A DNA stretch of 64,000 bases from Mycobacterium pinniadriaticum (GCF_026242045.1 NZ_JAPJDO010000029.1:17188-81187); one strand, 5' to 3'; counted from the stretch's first letter, positions 9,227-17,495 are shown. Numbers and translations: made by a program. The notes: generated from the letters alone by a model not told the origin.

Positions 9227-9435
9227 GATCAGTCCTTACTTCTCATAGCCGGGATTTGTCGATGGATCACTGGCTGGCCCGGCGGTTAACCAGCCCACCC
9301 CCGAAGGGCCGAGGACGCCCACGATATCGCACCGCACCAGCTATTGCATAGCAACTTTTGCTGCGGGCGAAATTACCGCCCTGCGACCCAGCGTGGCGAC
9401 GACGCTCCGGCGAGCCTCGATGCTAAGAACGAAGC

Positions 9436-9633
9436 ATGGTACGAAGCTGCCGAGAATGCGCCGCTGGCCTGGGACATTGCCACGGTACGCTGATTCGCCA
9501 CGCCCTGCATCGCGCGGAGTGCACCGAGGATGGCTGCGACACGCCCGAGCTGGTTTTTCATACTTTCGTCATAGATTGCGAGACCGTCGGATGCACCTGC
9601 GTCCAGCAAACACCCGACCGGTTAGCCGGCTAG
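9436..9633 (+). CDS. Small cysteine-rich conserved-type protein
   Basis: 65 aa. It holds CRECAAGLGHCHG near the start, then HRAECTEDGCD and DCETVGCTC, giving nine cysteines and several histidines in a pattern that could hold one or two zinc ions. The reading frame has good codon use and ends four bases before the convergent mutase-like gene. I recall similar short proteins beside the Rv3837c-type gene in other mycobacteria but know no function. Confidence 0.7.
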   Translation: MVRSCRECAAGLGHCHGTLIRHALHRAECTEDGCDTPELVFHTFVIDCETVGCTCVQQTPDRLAG

Positions 9634-9637
9634 CGCG

Positions 9638-10324
9638 TCAGCCCATCGGGTCGACGGACTCCAGCGCATCGGAGACCGGATGCACATCGGGTTCGGGGTA
9701 GAACGGCGGGCTGATCGCCCCCCATTGCACGCAGCTCCAGCGGCCGTCGGTGATCGGTGACAACACCACCGACTCGGCGTTCGCCAGATGGTGGTCAAGC
9801 ACGAAACTGCTCTCCACCCCGGCCAGCGTGGCCGCGACCAATCGGATCGCCGCGCCGTGGCTGACCACGACGATGTCGTCGTTCCAGGCATGGTTGTCGA
9901 GATAGCGCAGCCGCAAGTCGGTGACCACCGGCAGATAGCGGTCCAGGACGTCGCTGGCGCTCTCCCCGCCGGGCATCGGCACCGCCAGTTCGCCTTGGTG
10001 CCACCGCTGGTAGATCGCGTTGAACTCGGCGATCGCGTCGTCGTCGTTGCGGTTCTCCAGTTCACCGGCCTGCACTTCGTGGATACCGCCGAATTCTTCG
10101 GGCGACACCCGCAGTTGGTCAGCGATCTCGGCCGCGGTCTGGGCGGCCCGCCGGGCGATCGAGTGCACCAACAACCCGGGCGCACCGCTGCGGGCGAGGG
10201 CGAAGTCACGGGCCTGTTCCCGGCCGAGGTCGGTCAGGTCCGCCCCGGGCGGGCGGGTGTCGATGCGGCGCTCGACGTTGCCGTGCGACTGCCCGTGACG
10301 CAGAAGGATCAGCCGTCCACTCAT
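9638..10324 (-). CDS. Histidine phosphatase (phosphoglycerate-mutase-like) family protein (Rv3837c-like)
   Basis: 228 aa. The branch-1 phosphatase signature LLRHGQSHGN lies at the N-terminus. The second catalytic His is in VVVSHGAAIR near residue 165, and the acid is in a HEVQAGELENR segment near residue 82. The family removes phosphate from small molecules or proteins through a phospho-histidine. The true substrate is not evident and it need not be a glycolytic mutase. It overlaps pheA by four bases, so the two are co-translated; a link to aromatic amino-acid metabolism is inference. Confidence 0.9.
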   Translation of the reverse strand: MSGRLILLRHGQSHGNVERRIDTRPPGADLTDLGREQARDFALARSGAPGLLVHSIARRAAQTAAEIADQLRVSPEEFGGIHEVQAGELENRNDDDAIAEFNAIYQRWHQGELAVPMPGGESASDVLDRYLPVVTDLRLRYLDNHAWNDDIVVVSHGAAIRLVAATLAGVESSFVLDHHLANAESVVLSPITDGRWSCVQWGAISPPFYPEPDVHPVSDALESVDPMG

Positions 10325-11244
10325 GCCGGATCACCCTCGCGAAGGCGGGTCAGCCACCGGTCGGCCTCGTCGAGTTGCGGTGGTGTCGCCCCGGTCGCCG
10401 ATTCCGTCGGCCAGGATCCGAGGTAGCGAACGTCGGCGCAGCGGCGGTGCAGTGCCTTCAACGCCTCGGCGACCGCACTGTCGTCGATGTGGCCGACGCA
10501 GTCCAGGAAGAAGACGTAGGTACCGAGTTCGGTCCGGGTGGGCCGGGACTCGATGCGGGTCAGGTCGATGTCGCGGATTCCGAATTCGGTCATCGCCGAC
10601 ACCAGCGCACCGGGTGTGTTGGCGATCCGCAGTACCACCGAGGTCCGGTCGGCCCCGGTTCGCGGTGGCGGTGCGCCGGGGCGGCCGACGAGCACGAATC
10701 GGGTCCTGGCGTTCGGCTCGTCCACCACGCCGTCGGCCAGTGTGGACAGCCCGTAGCGTTGCGCGGCCAGCGCGGTGCTGACACCCGCGTCGGCACGCCC
10801 GTCGGCCACCTCCTGGGCGGCCGCGGCGTTCGAATTCGCCGGAACGAGCCCCGCGTCCGGCAGATGCTCGGCGAGCCACCGCCTGACCTGTGCGGCGGCA
10901 ACCGGAAATGCGGCAACAGTCCGCACCGAGGCCGGCTCCCGGCCGTCGCGCACCACGATGCTGAAGGCGACATCCAGAGTCAGCTCGGCGTAGATCTGCA
11001 GCGGTGAACCGGTCGCCAGACTGTCCAGGGTGGGCAGCACGCTTCCCTCGATGGAGTTCTCGATCGGTACACACGCGAAGTCGGCCGTGCCGTCCCGGAC
11101 TGCGGCCAAGGCCGCCGGGGTGCTGTCCGTCGGCTCTGGTTGGGCCCCGCCAGGGCCACCCGGAACGACGCCGGCAGCGCACATCTTGAGAAGTGCCGCT
11201 TCGGTGAACGTGCCCTCGGGACCGAGGTAGGCGATGCGGGCCAC
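10321..11244 (-). CDS. pheA: Prephenate dehydratase
   Basis: 307 aa, a stand-alone dehydratase without chorismate mutase domain, as in mycobacteria. It converts prephenate to phenylpyruvate in phenylalanine synthesis. The N-terminus IAYLGPEGTFTEAAL and the catalytic TRFVLVGRP stretch (near residue 180) mark the dehydratase domain. The C-terminal ACT domain (about residues 200-280) contains the ESRPTRTELGTYVFF regulatory site that binds phenylalanine. The start GTG 11244 gives the canonical N-terminus. It is divergent from the IdeR-boxed DUF2470 gene and coupled to the mutase-like gene downstream. Confidence 0.96.
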   Translation of the reverse strand: MARIAYLGPEGTFTEAALLKMCAAGVVPGGPGGAQPEPTDSTPAALAAVRDGTADFACVPIENSIEGSVLPTLDSLATGSPLQIYAELTLDVAFSIVVRDGREPASVRTVAAFPVAAAQVRRWLAEHLPDAGLVPANSNAAAAQEVADGRADAGVSTALAAQRYGLSTLADGVVDEPNARTRFVLVGRPGAPPPRTGADRTSVVLRIANTPGALVSAMTEFGIRDIDLTRIESRPTRTELGTYVFFLDCVGHIDDSAVAEALKALHRRCADVRYLGSWPTESATGATPPQLDEADRWLTRLREGDPA

Positions 11245-11301
11245 CGCTCAACCCTATCGGGTCGGCGGCAGGGGAAGCCTTGCACGACCAGACCGCCATA
11301 G

Positions 11302-11320
11302 TTAACTTAGGCTTACCTCA
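11302..11320. promoter_or_regulatory. IdeR (DtxR-type) iron box
   Basis: The 19-mer TTAACTTAGGCTTACCTCA matches 15 of 19 positions of the IdeR consensus TTAGGTTAGGCTAACCTAA. It lies 19 bases before the start of the DUF2470 gene and 57 bases before pheA. At that spacing it would overlap the promoter, so iron-loaded IdeR would be expected to repress the DUF2470 gene. I recall the M. tuberculosis homologue Rv3839 as iron-regulated, which agrees. Confidence 0.75.
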
Positions 11321-11338
11321 CTATCTGAAGGGTGTCCG

Positions 11339-12109
11339 ATGACCACAGCGACGCTGACAATGCCATCCACCGCCGAACGCGTCCGCAGCGCCTGCGCGCG
11401 CGCCGCCGGGGCGATGCTGGTCGCCGACGGTGTAGCCCCGGCCGCCACACCGATACTGCACCTGCTTCCCGGCGGCACCTTCGCGGTCAGCCTGCCCGGA
11501 GACTCCGCGCTGGCCGCCCGAGTGAGCGTGGCCGGAACTGACGGAGTCGCCGCGGTGCTCGAGCTCACCGACGTCGCCCCGCTGCCGCTGCGCGAGCCGG
11601 TGCGATCGCTGGTGTGGATCCGCGGCCGCGTCCAGAGCGTGCCCGATCACACGGTGCGGACCATGGTCGACATGGTCGCCACCGAGCACCCCGACCCCGC
11701 CCTGTTGGACATCGGATCGGGGCAGACGCTTGTCCTGCTCGAGGTCGAATCCGTGGTTGTCGCCGACAGCGCCGGCGCCGAGACGGTCAGTCTCCACGAC
11801 CTGATGGCCGCTCAACCCGACCCGTTCTGTGAGTTCGAATCGGCGTGGCTGCGCCATCTGGACAGTGACCATCCCGAGGTGCTCGCACGACTGGCCGGCA
11901 AGCTGCCCGCCCCGCTTCGGCGTGGTCGGGTCCGTCCGCTGGGCCTGGACCGCTACGGGGTCCGGCTGCGCGTCGAGAGCAGCGACGGCGATCACGACGT
12001 ACGGTTGCCCTTCGGCGCGCCGGTGCACGATGTGCCGGGTCTGGGCCGAGCCATCCGGTTGCTGATGGGGTGCCCGTTCGTCAACGGGCTGCGCGCACGC
12101 CGGATGTAG
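11339..12109 (+). CDS. DUF2470 domain protein (Rv3839-like), iron-regulated
   Basis: 256 aa. The N-terminal half is a split-barrel-like fold (SLPGDSALAARVSVAGTDGVAAVLELTDVAPLPLREPVRSLVWIRG). The C-terminal part (about residues 155-250) is DUF2470, with ESAWLRHLDSDHPEVL, GLDRYGVRLRVES and RLPF. DUF2470 occurs at the C-terminus of haem-degrading and haem-binding split-barrel proteins, so a haem or iron role is plausible. The IdeR box directly upstream supports iron-dependent control. It is followed 18 bases later by the CAAX-type protease gene. Confidence 0.88.
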   Translation: MTTATLTMPSTAERVRSACARAAGAMLVADGVAPAATPILHLLPGGTFAVSLPGDSALAARVSVAGTDGVAAVLELTDVAPLPLREPVRSLVWIRGRVQSVPDHTVRTMVDMVATEHPDPALLDIGSGQTLVLLEVESVVVADSAGAETVSLHDLMAAQPDPFCEFESAWLRHLDSDHPEVLARLAGKLPAPLRRGRVRPLGLDRYGVRLRVESSDGDHDVRLPFGAPVHDVPGLGRAIRLLMGCPFVNGLRARRM

Positions 12110-12127
12110 GGGCGTTACCGTGGCGGG

Positions 12128-12895
12128 GTGAGCGCCGCCCGCGACGAGTTTCTCGCCACCGATCGGCGCGGACTGCGCATCGAACTTGGCGTCATGCTCG
12201 CCGTGACCTTCGGTGTCAGCGCCGTCATCGCGATGCTGCAGCTCTTCGACGCCGTACTTTCTGGGCTCGCCGGACATCGAGTTCGGTTGAACCCCAACCT
12301 GTCCCGCTATGACCTGATCAACCTCGGCCTGAACCTGGCCTCGGTAGCCCAGCTGGTCGCGTGGGGCACCCTAGGTCTGTACTTGTTGTGGCGCAGCGGG
12401 ATCACCCCGGCCCGGCTCGGGCTGGGACGGGTGCGCTGGCGGGCGGACGTGCTGGGTGGCTTCGGCCTGGCCGCACTGATCGGCATCCCCGGGCTGCTGT
12501 TGTATCTCGCGAGCCGCTGGCTCGGAATGAACGCCGAAGTGGAGCCCGCGGCGCTGCACGACACCTGGTGGCGGATCCCGGTGCTGGTCCTGTCCGCCTT
12601 CGCCAACGGCTTCGCCGAAGAGGTGGTGGTCGTCGGCTACCTGATCACCCGGTTGAAGCAGCTGGGCCTGAGTCAGAACCGGGCGATCCTCGCCTCGAGT
12701 GTGCTGCGCGGGATGTACCACCTCTATCAGGGCTTCGGCGCCGGACTGGGCAATCTCGCCATGGGTGTGGTCTTCGGCTATGCCTGGTGCCGCACCGGCC
12801 GACTCTGGCCGCTGGTGATCGCGCACGGTCTCATCGACACCGTCGCATTCGTCGGGTATGTCGTACTCGCCGGTCATCTTGGCTGGCTCAAGTGA
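12128..12895 (+). CDS. CPBP/CAAX-type intramembrane glutamic protease
   Basis: 255 aa from GTG 12128, with about six membrane segments. The family motifs are in order: FAEEVVVVGYL (motif 1 double Glu, near residue 170), RGMYHLYQGF (motif 2 His) and IAHGLIDTVAF (motif 3 His..Asp). These proteins cut substrates within the membrane or process bacteriocin-like peptides; the substrate here is unknown. It lies between an iron-regulated gene and the LCP gene on the same strand. Confidence 0.9.
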   Translation: MSAARDEFLATDRRGLRIELGVMLAVTFGVSAVIAMLQLFDAVLSGLAGHRVRLNPNLSRYDLINLGLNLASVAQLVAWGTLGLYLLWRSGITPARLGLGRVRWRADVLGGFGLAALIGIPGLLLYLASRWLGMNAEVEPAALHDTWWRIPVLVLSAFANGFAEEVVVVGYLITRLKQLGLSQNRAILASSVLRGMYHLYQGFGAGLGNLAMGVVFGYAWCRTGRLWPLVIAHGLIDTVAFVGYVVLAGHLGWLK

Positions 12896-12905
12896 GCCGG
12901 CCACG

Positions 12906-12911
12906 TAAATT
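12906..12911 (+). promoter_or_regulatory. -10 element for leaderless LCP gene
   Basis: TAAATT fits the mycobacterial TANNNT -10 pattern and ends six bases before GTG 12918, so the transcript would begin at or next to the start codon. No clear -35 is seen. The gene also lacks a Shine-Dalgarno, which agrees with a leaderless start. Confidence 0.4.
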
Positions 12912-12917
12912 GGCCTG

Positions 12918-14141
12918 GTGAGCGACGACTGGCGGCCGCGACCCGCGCCGGATCCGCCAACCGAACGGATACCGCGGGGGGAGCCCTCGCAGGTGATCCG
13001 GCGCGACCCCGGCCGACCGCCGCCACCACCCCGCCGGCAATCGCCGCCACCACCACTGCGGCAACCACCACCACCGCCACCGCGGCGACCACCACCACCG
13101 CCACCGCGACGCCCTCCCCCGCCGCCGACGGCACGGCCGGCCATTCCCCCATCGGGCACGCCACCGCGAACGAAGCGCAAACGGCGCTGGGGCCGAAGGC
13201 TTTTCGTCACGCTCCTGCTGGTCGTCCTGGCCGCTGCCGCTGGCCTCGCCGGCGGCGCCGTCTGGATCGACTCAAGCCTGCACCGGGTCGCGGTGTTCGA
13301 CTACACCGACCGGCCGGCCGCAGGTGCGGGCACCACCTGGCTTCTCGTCGGTTCCGACAGCAGGGCCGGACTCACACCCGAGCAGCAGGCGGAACTGACC
13401 ACCGGCGGGGATCTGGGCAACGGGCGAACCGACACCATCCTCGTGGTCCACATCCCGGCGCTCGGGTCCAGCGGCCCCACCACGATGGTCTCGATCCCCC
13501 GCGACTCCTACGTGGACATTCCCGGCTACGGCATGGACAAGATCAACGCCGCGTTCGCCCTCGGCGGCGGACCACTGCTGGCCCAGACCGTCGAAGAGGC
13601 CACGGGGCTACGCCTCGACCACTACGCGGAGGTTGGCTTCGACGGCTTCGCGGTCGTCGTCGATGCGCTTGGCGGTGTCCAGGTGTGCCCGGCCGCTCCC
13701 ATCGACGATCCGCTGGCCGGGATCAACCTGCCCGCGGGCTGCCAGACCCTCGACGGACGCGCTGCGCTGGGCTATGTGCGCAGCCGGGCGACCCCGCGTG
13801 CCGACCTGGACCGGATGGTCCACCAGCGCGAGTTCATGGCGGCGGTGATGCACAGGGCCACCAGCCCGGTGGTGTGGGTGAATCCGTGGCGCTGGTACGC
13901 GGTGCCGCATGCTGCCGTCGAATCACTGACCGTCGACAACGCTGACCACGTGTGGGACCTGGCCGCGCTGGGCTGGGCGCTGCACGGTTCCACCACGGAG
14001 ATCACAGTGCCCATCGGCGAATTCACCAGCAGCGACTCCGGTTCGGTGGTGGTGTGGGACTCCGACGCGGCGGATCAGTTGTTCCACGCACTGCGCACCG
14101 ATTCGGCGATCCCGCAGCAGGTCCTCGACGCGCAGCCCTAG
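12918..14141 (+). CDS. LytR-CpsA-Psr (LCP) family cell-wall ligase (Rv3840-like)
   Basis: 407 aa from GTG 12918. The first 90 residues are a cytoplasmic Pro/Arg-rich tail with runs of PPPPPRRPP. One membrane helix follows (LFVTLLLVVLAAAAGLAGGAVWI), then the LCP domain: LLVGSDSRAG, RTDTILVVHIP, VSIPRDSYVDIPGYGMDKINAAFALGG, and the RxxxDLDRMxHQ stretch (PRADLDRMVHQREFM). LCP proteins transfer polymers such as arabinogalactan onto peptidoglycan. The Arg and Asp residues that bind the pyrophosphate are present. Its stop is shared head-on with glpQ1 through the palindrome CTAG. Confidence 0.93.
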   Translation: MSDDWRPRPAPDPPTERIPRGEPSQVIRRDPGRPPPPPRRQSPPPPLRQPPPPPPRRPPPPPPRRPPPPPTARPAIPPSGTPPRTKRKRRWGRRLFVTLLLVVLAAAAGLAGGAVWIDSSLHRVAVFDYTDRPAAGAGTTWLLVGSDSRAGLTPEQQAELTTGGDLGNGRTDTILVVHIPALGSSGPTTMVSIPRDSYVDIPGYGMDKINAAFALGGGPLLAQTVEEATGLRLDHYAEVGFDGFAVVVDALGGVQVCPAAPIDDPLAGINLPAGCQTLDGRAALGYVRSRATPRADLDRMVHQREFMAAVMHRATSPVVWVNPWRWYAVPHAAVESLTVDNADHVWDLAALGWALHGSTTEITVPIGEFTSSDSGSVVVWDSDAADQLFHALRTDSAIPQQVLDAQP

Positions 14142-14971
14142 CTCGAGCCCTGGTCGCCGGGAACGGCCAGCGGATTCTGCAGCCAGGCCTTGGTGCGTCC
14201 CGGATGGTTGGTGGCGATCCATCCCACGCCCAGATCGCGGCAGTACCCGACATCCTCGTAGTGGTCGATGGTCCAGCAGTACATGGCACGGCCCTGGGCG
14301 GCGGCGCGGTCGACCAACTCGGGATGCTCGCGCAGCGTGGCGATCGACGGCCCGACGGCCGTCGCACCGACCGTCGTGGCGGCGCTGCCGCCCAGATACC
14401 GGGAGGTCTCGCCCAGCAGCACAGTCGGCAGCAGCGGCGCCGCACGGCGGATCCGCCACACCGCCGCGGCGGAGAACGACATCACCACCGCGCGGGACAG
14501 GTCGGCCGAGGCCGGGGCCGCGATCCCATAGCGGTGTAACAGGGCCAAGACCTTGCTCTCCACCAGCCCGCCGTAGCGCACCGGGTGCTTGGTCTCGATG
14601 AACATTTTCACCGGCCGGTTCCAGTCCAGCACCAGGCGGACCAGGTCGTCGAGCGTGAGCAGGCCCGTGCCGTCCGGTGGGACGCCGGTACTCGAGCTGC
14701 CGTGCCACGCTCCCCAATCCAAGCCTTTGAGCTGGGCCAGTGTCATCTCGCTGACCAGGCCGGTGCCCGTCGAGGTGCGGTCCACCCGCCGGTCGTGCAC
14801 ACACACCAGGTGGCCGTCGCGGGTCAACCGGACATCGCATTCGACGCCGTCGGCCCCTTCCCGCAGGGCGAGATCATAGGCGGCCAGCGTGTGCTCGGGA
14901 CGGTCGGCCGAAGCGCCCCGGTGGGCGACCACGAACGGGTGCCCGCCGTTCAGTCCGCCGGCCGAGTGCAT
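14138..14971 (-). CDS. glpQ1: Glycerophosphodiester phosphodiesterase
   Basis: 277 aa from ATG 14971, four bases after the stop of the upstream gene. An upstream in-frame start at 15007 would overlap that gene and add 12 unconserved residues, so I reject it. GDPD motifs are complete: VVAHRGASADRPEHT, GADGVECDVRLTRDGHLVCVHD, FIETKHP and the C-terminal TIDHYEDVG...GWIATNHPG. It hydrolyses glycerophosphodiesters to glycerol-3-phosphate and an alcohol. There is no signal peptide. In M. tuberculosis a ferritin gene (bfrB) sits between the LCP gene and glpQ1; it is absent here. Confidence 0.93.
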   Translation of the reverse strand: MHSAGGLNGGHPFVVAHRGASADRPEHTLAAYDLALREGADGVECDVRLTRDGHLVCVHDRRVDRTSTGTGLVSEMTLAQLKGLDWGAWHGSSSTGVPPDGTGLLTLDDLVRLVLDWNRPVKMFIETKHPVRYGGLVESKVLALLHRYGIAAPASADLSRAVVMSFSAAAVWRIRRAAPLLPTVLLGETSRYLGGSAATTVGATAVGPSIATLREHPELVDRAAAQGRAMYCWTIDHYEDVGYCRDLGVGWIATNHPGRTKAWLQNPLAVPGDQGSS

Positions 14972-14975
14972 AGGC

Positions 14976-16013
14976 CTATGCTGCCGGTTCCTGTTGGTCC
15001 GGCTCAACCGCTGACGGCGAGTCGGATTTGGCCGGCTCCGACTGGCCTACGCCCAGCATCACCCACCGGTGCAGCGGCCGTTCGACCGGCTTGCGCACAA
15101 AGGCATCGAATACCTGCCACAACAGCACCAACACCGCGGCGCCCAGCAGGTAGGCCACGATCACCGTCACGGTGTTGTCGGCGATGCCCTGCGGCTTGGT
15201 GGTGAAACTCGTGGCTATGGCGAAGAGAGAGACGGCGGTCGACAGGATCCACGCCATCCACCAAGCGGTGATCGGTCCGCGCAGGCGGGACTGGGTCTGC
15301 TCGGCGTGGGCGAGTTCGATGACATACACCGGTGCCCACACCAGGTTGACGATCGGAACCAGACAGCCGGCCCATAGTGCCCAGGCCGGCCGCGGATCCT
15401 CCTGCCCGAGGTGCTGATAGACCGCCGTTCGCCGAGCGATCAGCCACGACGTCGTGACAACAGCGGTCAGGATCACCGCCACGATCGCCGCCAGACTGAC
15501 CAACACGCCGAGCAACAGCGCCGCGCCGGCGACCAATGGCGGCAGCAGTGATGTGCGGTTGATCAGCAACAGCACGTAGCGAACGATGTGGATGGCGGCG
15601 GCGAGACCGAAAATGGTCACCGCCGACAGCATTGCCGCGCGGACCGTGACAGGCGCCGGCCCCTTCTTGACGGTCGCGTCCTCGCTTGGCGCCGGCGGCG
15701 CCACGTGGTCGGCGAGACCCCACCGGGGGATGTAGGTATAGCGCGGCGTCGGCCCCAGGTGACGACGACGGCGACGCGGTGGCGGTGGCGGCCCCGGCCG
15801 GACCGCGATCCAGCGGAACCCCGACGGCAGCCGCGGTCCGCCGCCCTGCGGCCCGGCCGGCCGGGTCGGCGGATGGCTCGTCGCGGCGGGACCCCAGCGC
15901 GCATCCGGTGGATTGGTCGGGGCCATCAGGGCACCGTGGCAGCGGGGGCACCAGACGCGCTGGCGGTCGCGGACGTTCCATCGCGTCCCGCACTGAGAGC
16001 ACACCTGAATCAC
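14976..16013 (-). CDS. DUF4328 zinc-ribbon membrane protein (Rv3843c-like)
   Basis: 345 aa with GTG 16013, which gives MIQVCSQCGTRW; a TTG start at 16040 is possible but less likely. The N-terminus is a zinc ribbon (CSQCG...CPRCHG). A Pro/Arg-rich linker to about residue 110 follows, then five or six membrane segments with the DUF4328 region (AWALWAGCLVPIVNLVWAPVYVIEL). Function is unknown. It lies just upstream of glpQ1 in the same orientation and is probably co-transcribed with it, as in M. tuberculosis. Confidence 0.85.
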   Translation of the reverse strand: MIQVCSQCGTRWNVRDRQRVWCPRCHGALMAPTNPPDARWGPAATSHPPTRPAGPQGGGPRLPSGFRWIAVRPGPPPPPRRRRRHLGPTPRYTYIPRWGLADHVAPPAPSEDATVKKGPAPVTVRAAMLSAVTIFGLAAAIHIVRYVLLLINRTSLLPPLVAGAALLLGVLVSLAAIVAVILTAVVTTSWLIARRTAVYQHLGQEDPRPAWALWAGCLVPIVNLVWAPVYVIELAHAEQTQSRLRGPITAWWMAWILSTAVSLFAIATSFTTKPQGIADNTVTVIVAYLLGAAVLVLLWQVFDAFVRKPVERPLHRWVMLGVGQSEPAKSDSPSAVEPDQQEPAA

Positions 16014-16184
16014 GCGGACCAGCGTAGTCGGAGTCGCCAATGCCGCCGAGGGACAAAGCGCAGGAGCGGGGAAACACTCGGACCCTCGGGTCGTCCAAAA
16101 GCGACGCGGTATTGGGGCGATCAGGAGGCAGATTGTGGCACGCGGTGCATCTTCGACGTTCGGGGACGTGCAGCAATGACGGGG

Positions 16185-16284
16185 CTATCCACAGTTTCCA
16201 CAGGTTTATCCACAGGCATCCGCACCGGTGAATGGGCATTGAGCGCACCATCTCGCCATGGAGACAGGCAGTATCTGTGGATAA
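16185..16284. promoter_or_regulatory. Cluster of DnaA boxes
   Basis: TTATCCACA at 16206-16214 and its exact reverse complement TGTGGATAA at 16276-16284 are perfect R1-type DnaA boxes. CTATCCACA (16185-16193) and TTTCCACA (starting 16195) are one- or two-mismatch forms. That is two perfect and two near boxes in 100 bases, in an intergenic region of a high-GC genome where such 9-mers are rare. Roles could be titration of DnaA, control of replication timing or DnaA-controlled transcription. Confidence 0.6.
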
Positions 16285-16508
16285 CCCGGCGGCCTGGGAA
16301 CGCCCCGATCAACAAGCTCGTGGCGGCCGAGCGAAATCTTCTCAGCCGTCAGCAGCCACACGAGCCGCCACGACGCGCCGAGCGACACGCCGACCCCTCG
16401 GGAGCGACTGTGATTTTGGATACCCGGTTCCGCAATCAACAAACCACCGAATTCCAAGGCGTTCCGCGGATCCGGTCGGGCCGATTTTCCTCGGGGTACC
16501 GAAGGGGT

Positions 16509-16537
16509 TATGATCGCGCTCACAGAAGAGTCTGTGA
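16509..16537 (+). promoter_or_regulatory. -10 element with palindromic operator at +1
   Basis: TATGAT at 16509-16514 is a good -10. Starting six bases later is the perfect inverted repeat TCACAGA-AGAG-TCTGTGA (16520-16537), at the expected transcription start. It is well placed for a dimeric repressor, or could form a 5' stem-loop on the mRNA. The first gene downstream is the 52-aa membrane protein at 16586. Confidence 0.5.
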
Positions 16538-16585
16538 CTAAATTCACTGGGGGCGGTAGTTGAACGTGCTGTTCAGGACGGTGTG

Positions 16586-16744
16586 ATGGCATCCCAATCA
16601 TTCCGGGCGCAGTCCGCGTCGCAGCCTCCGCATTGGCATGCCTCCTCTGCGACCTGCAACCGCTCGTACATGCTGGCGGCCCTGCGCGCCGGTGTCATCG
16701 CCCTGGTCCTGCTCGGCATCCTCGCCGTGATCGTTTTGTTCTGA
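16586..16744 (+). CDS. Small single-pass membrane protein (52 aa)
   Basis: The frame ATG 16586 to TGA 16744 encodes 52 residues. A polar Ser/Gln/His-rich half (MASQSFRAQSASQPPHWHA) is followed by one strong membrane helix at the C-terminus (LRAGVIALVLLGILAVIVLF). AGGA lies seven bases before the start, and a -10 with operator palindrome lies about 75 bases upstream. It is too short for automatic calling and I know no family. Support comes from the RBS, the promoter and the clean hydrophobic helix. Confidence 0.55.
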   Translation: MASQSFRAQSASQPPHWHASSATCNRSYMLAALRAGVIALVLLGILAVIVLF

Positions 16745-16883
16745 GCCCTGCCGGCCATCCGCTGAACCCACGTTCGGTTTAGCACTCGTGTCGTCTTGCG
16801 TGCCACGCGCCACGTACCGCATCCTGAATCGAACCGACCCGCTGTCGTGTCGCACTGGCATACCGAGGTGTTGCGGAGGCGAG

Positions 16884-17417
16884 ATGGAAGATGGTTCCGG
16901 GCGTGCGGTTGAAGTCGCCCCTTTTCATGCTCGTGGTGCCCTGAAGGGCTTCGTCGTCTCGGGCCGATGGCCGAACTCGACGAAGGAGTGGGCACAGCTT
17001 CTGATGGTCGCGGTTCGAGTCGCCTCGCTTCCTGGATTGCTATCCACGACAACAATATTCGGCGTTCGGGAGGAACTGCCCGACAAACCGCAGCCAGGAA
17101 CCGTAGGGCTGGTGCTTGCCGAGGGCACGGTTGTGGGTGAATCCGCGGTGCCGCCAGGACATTTCGCCGCCAAACAGCCCCCCGCACTGCTGATGCTGCA
17201 CCCGCCCTCCGAAACCATGCCGTCACTGCCGGAATGCTCTGGTGCGGCGTCGGGTTGCGTTCTGCTACCCGGCATTCCCCATCTCGGGCTGGAACACCGC
17301 GCCGCGTGGGTCGAGGCGGAATCCGACGGCACCATCACCAGCATGGTCAGCCGGGTCGGCGTCGACCCGATCAGCCATCCCGACACCGCGATCCTGGCAA
17401 TGCTGCTGGCCGCCTAG
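16884..17417 (+). CDS. Conserved mycobacterial protein (Rv3847-like)
   Basis: 177 aa from ATG 16884, four bases after GGAGG. An upstream in-frame extension to 16788 is open but lacks an RBS and looks non-coding. The sequence AFHARGALKGFVVSGRWPNSTKEW-like block (from residue 14), GLLSTTTIFGVREELP and GLEHRAAWVE are what I recall of the Rv3847 type, and the length agrees. There are no catalytic motifs, signal peptide or membrane helix. Function is unknown. It is followed by the Mn2+ riboswitch region. Confidence 0.75.
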   Translation: MEDGSGRAVEVAPFHARGALKGFVVSGRWPNSTKEWAQLLMVAVRVASLPGLLSTTTIFGVREELPDKPQPGTVGLVLAEGTVVGESAVPPGHFAAKQPPALLMLHPPSETMPSLPECSGAASGCVLLPGIPHLGLEHRAAWVEAESDGTITSMVSRVGVDPISHPDTAILAMLLAA

Positions 17418-17495
17418 CCTCGATTGAGGGTTCCCGAACTTTCTAGCTCGGCGTGCCAAAATAATTGCTGCGGTGGGGTTTTCGAGTGGTACCGG

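Larger units (their letters stand above)
16014..16585. other. Gene-free stretch with DnaA boxes and an operator-like palindrome
   Basis: About 570 bases lie between divergent genes. I see no convincing coding frame. The stretch holds a cluster of DnaA-box-like sequences (16185-16284) and, near its right end, a TATGAT -10 element with a perfect inverted repeat. Genes found here in M. tuberculosis (a transposase region and sodA) are absent. Confidence 0.7.

Noticed and set aside
16040..16541. Several overlapping small frames in the DnaA-box region.
   Set aside because: Arg-rich translations in all frames, no ribosome sites, and the nucleotide pattern is non-coding.
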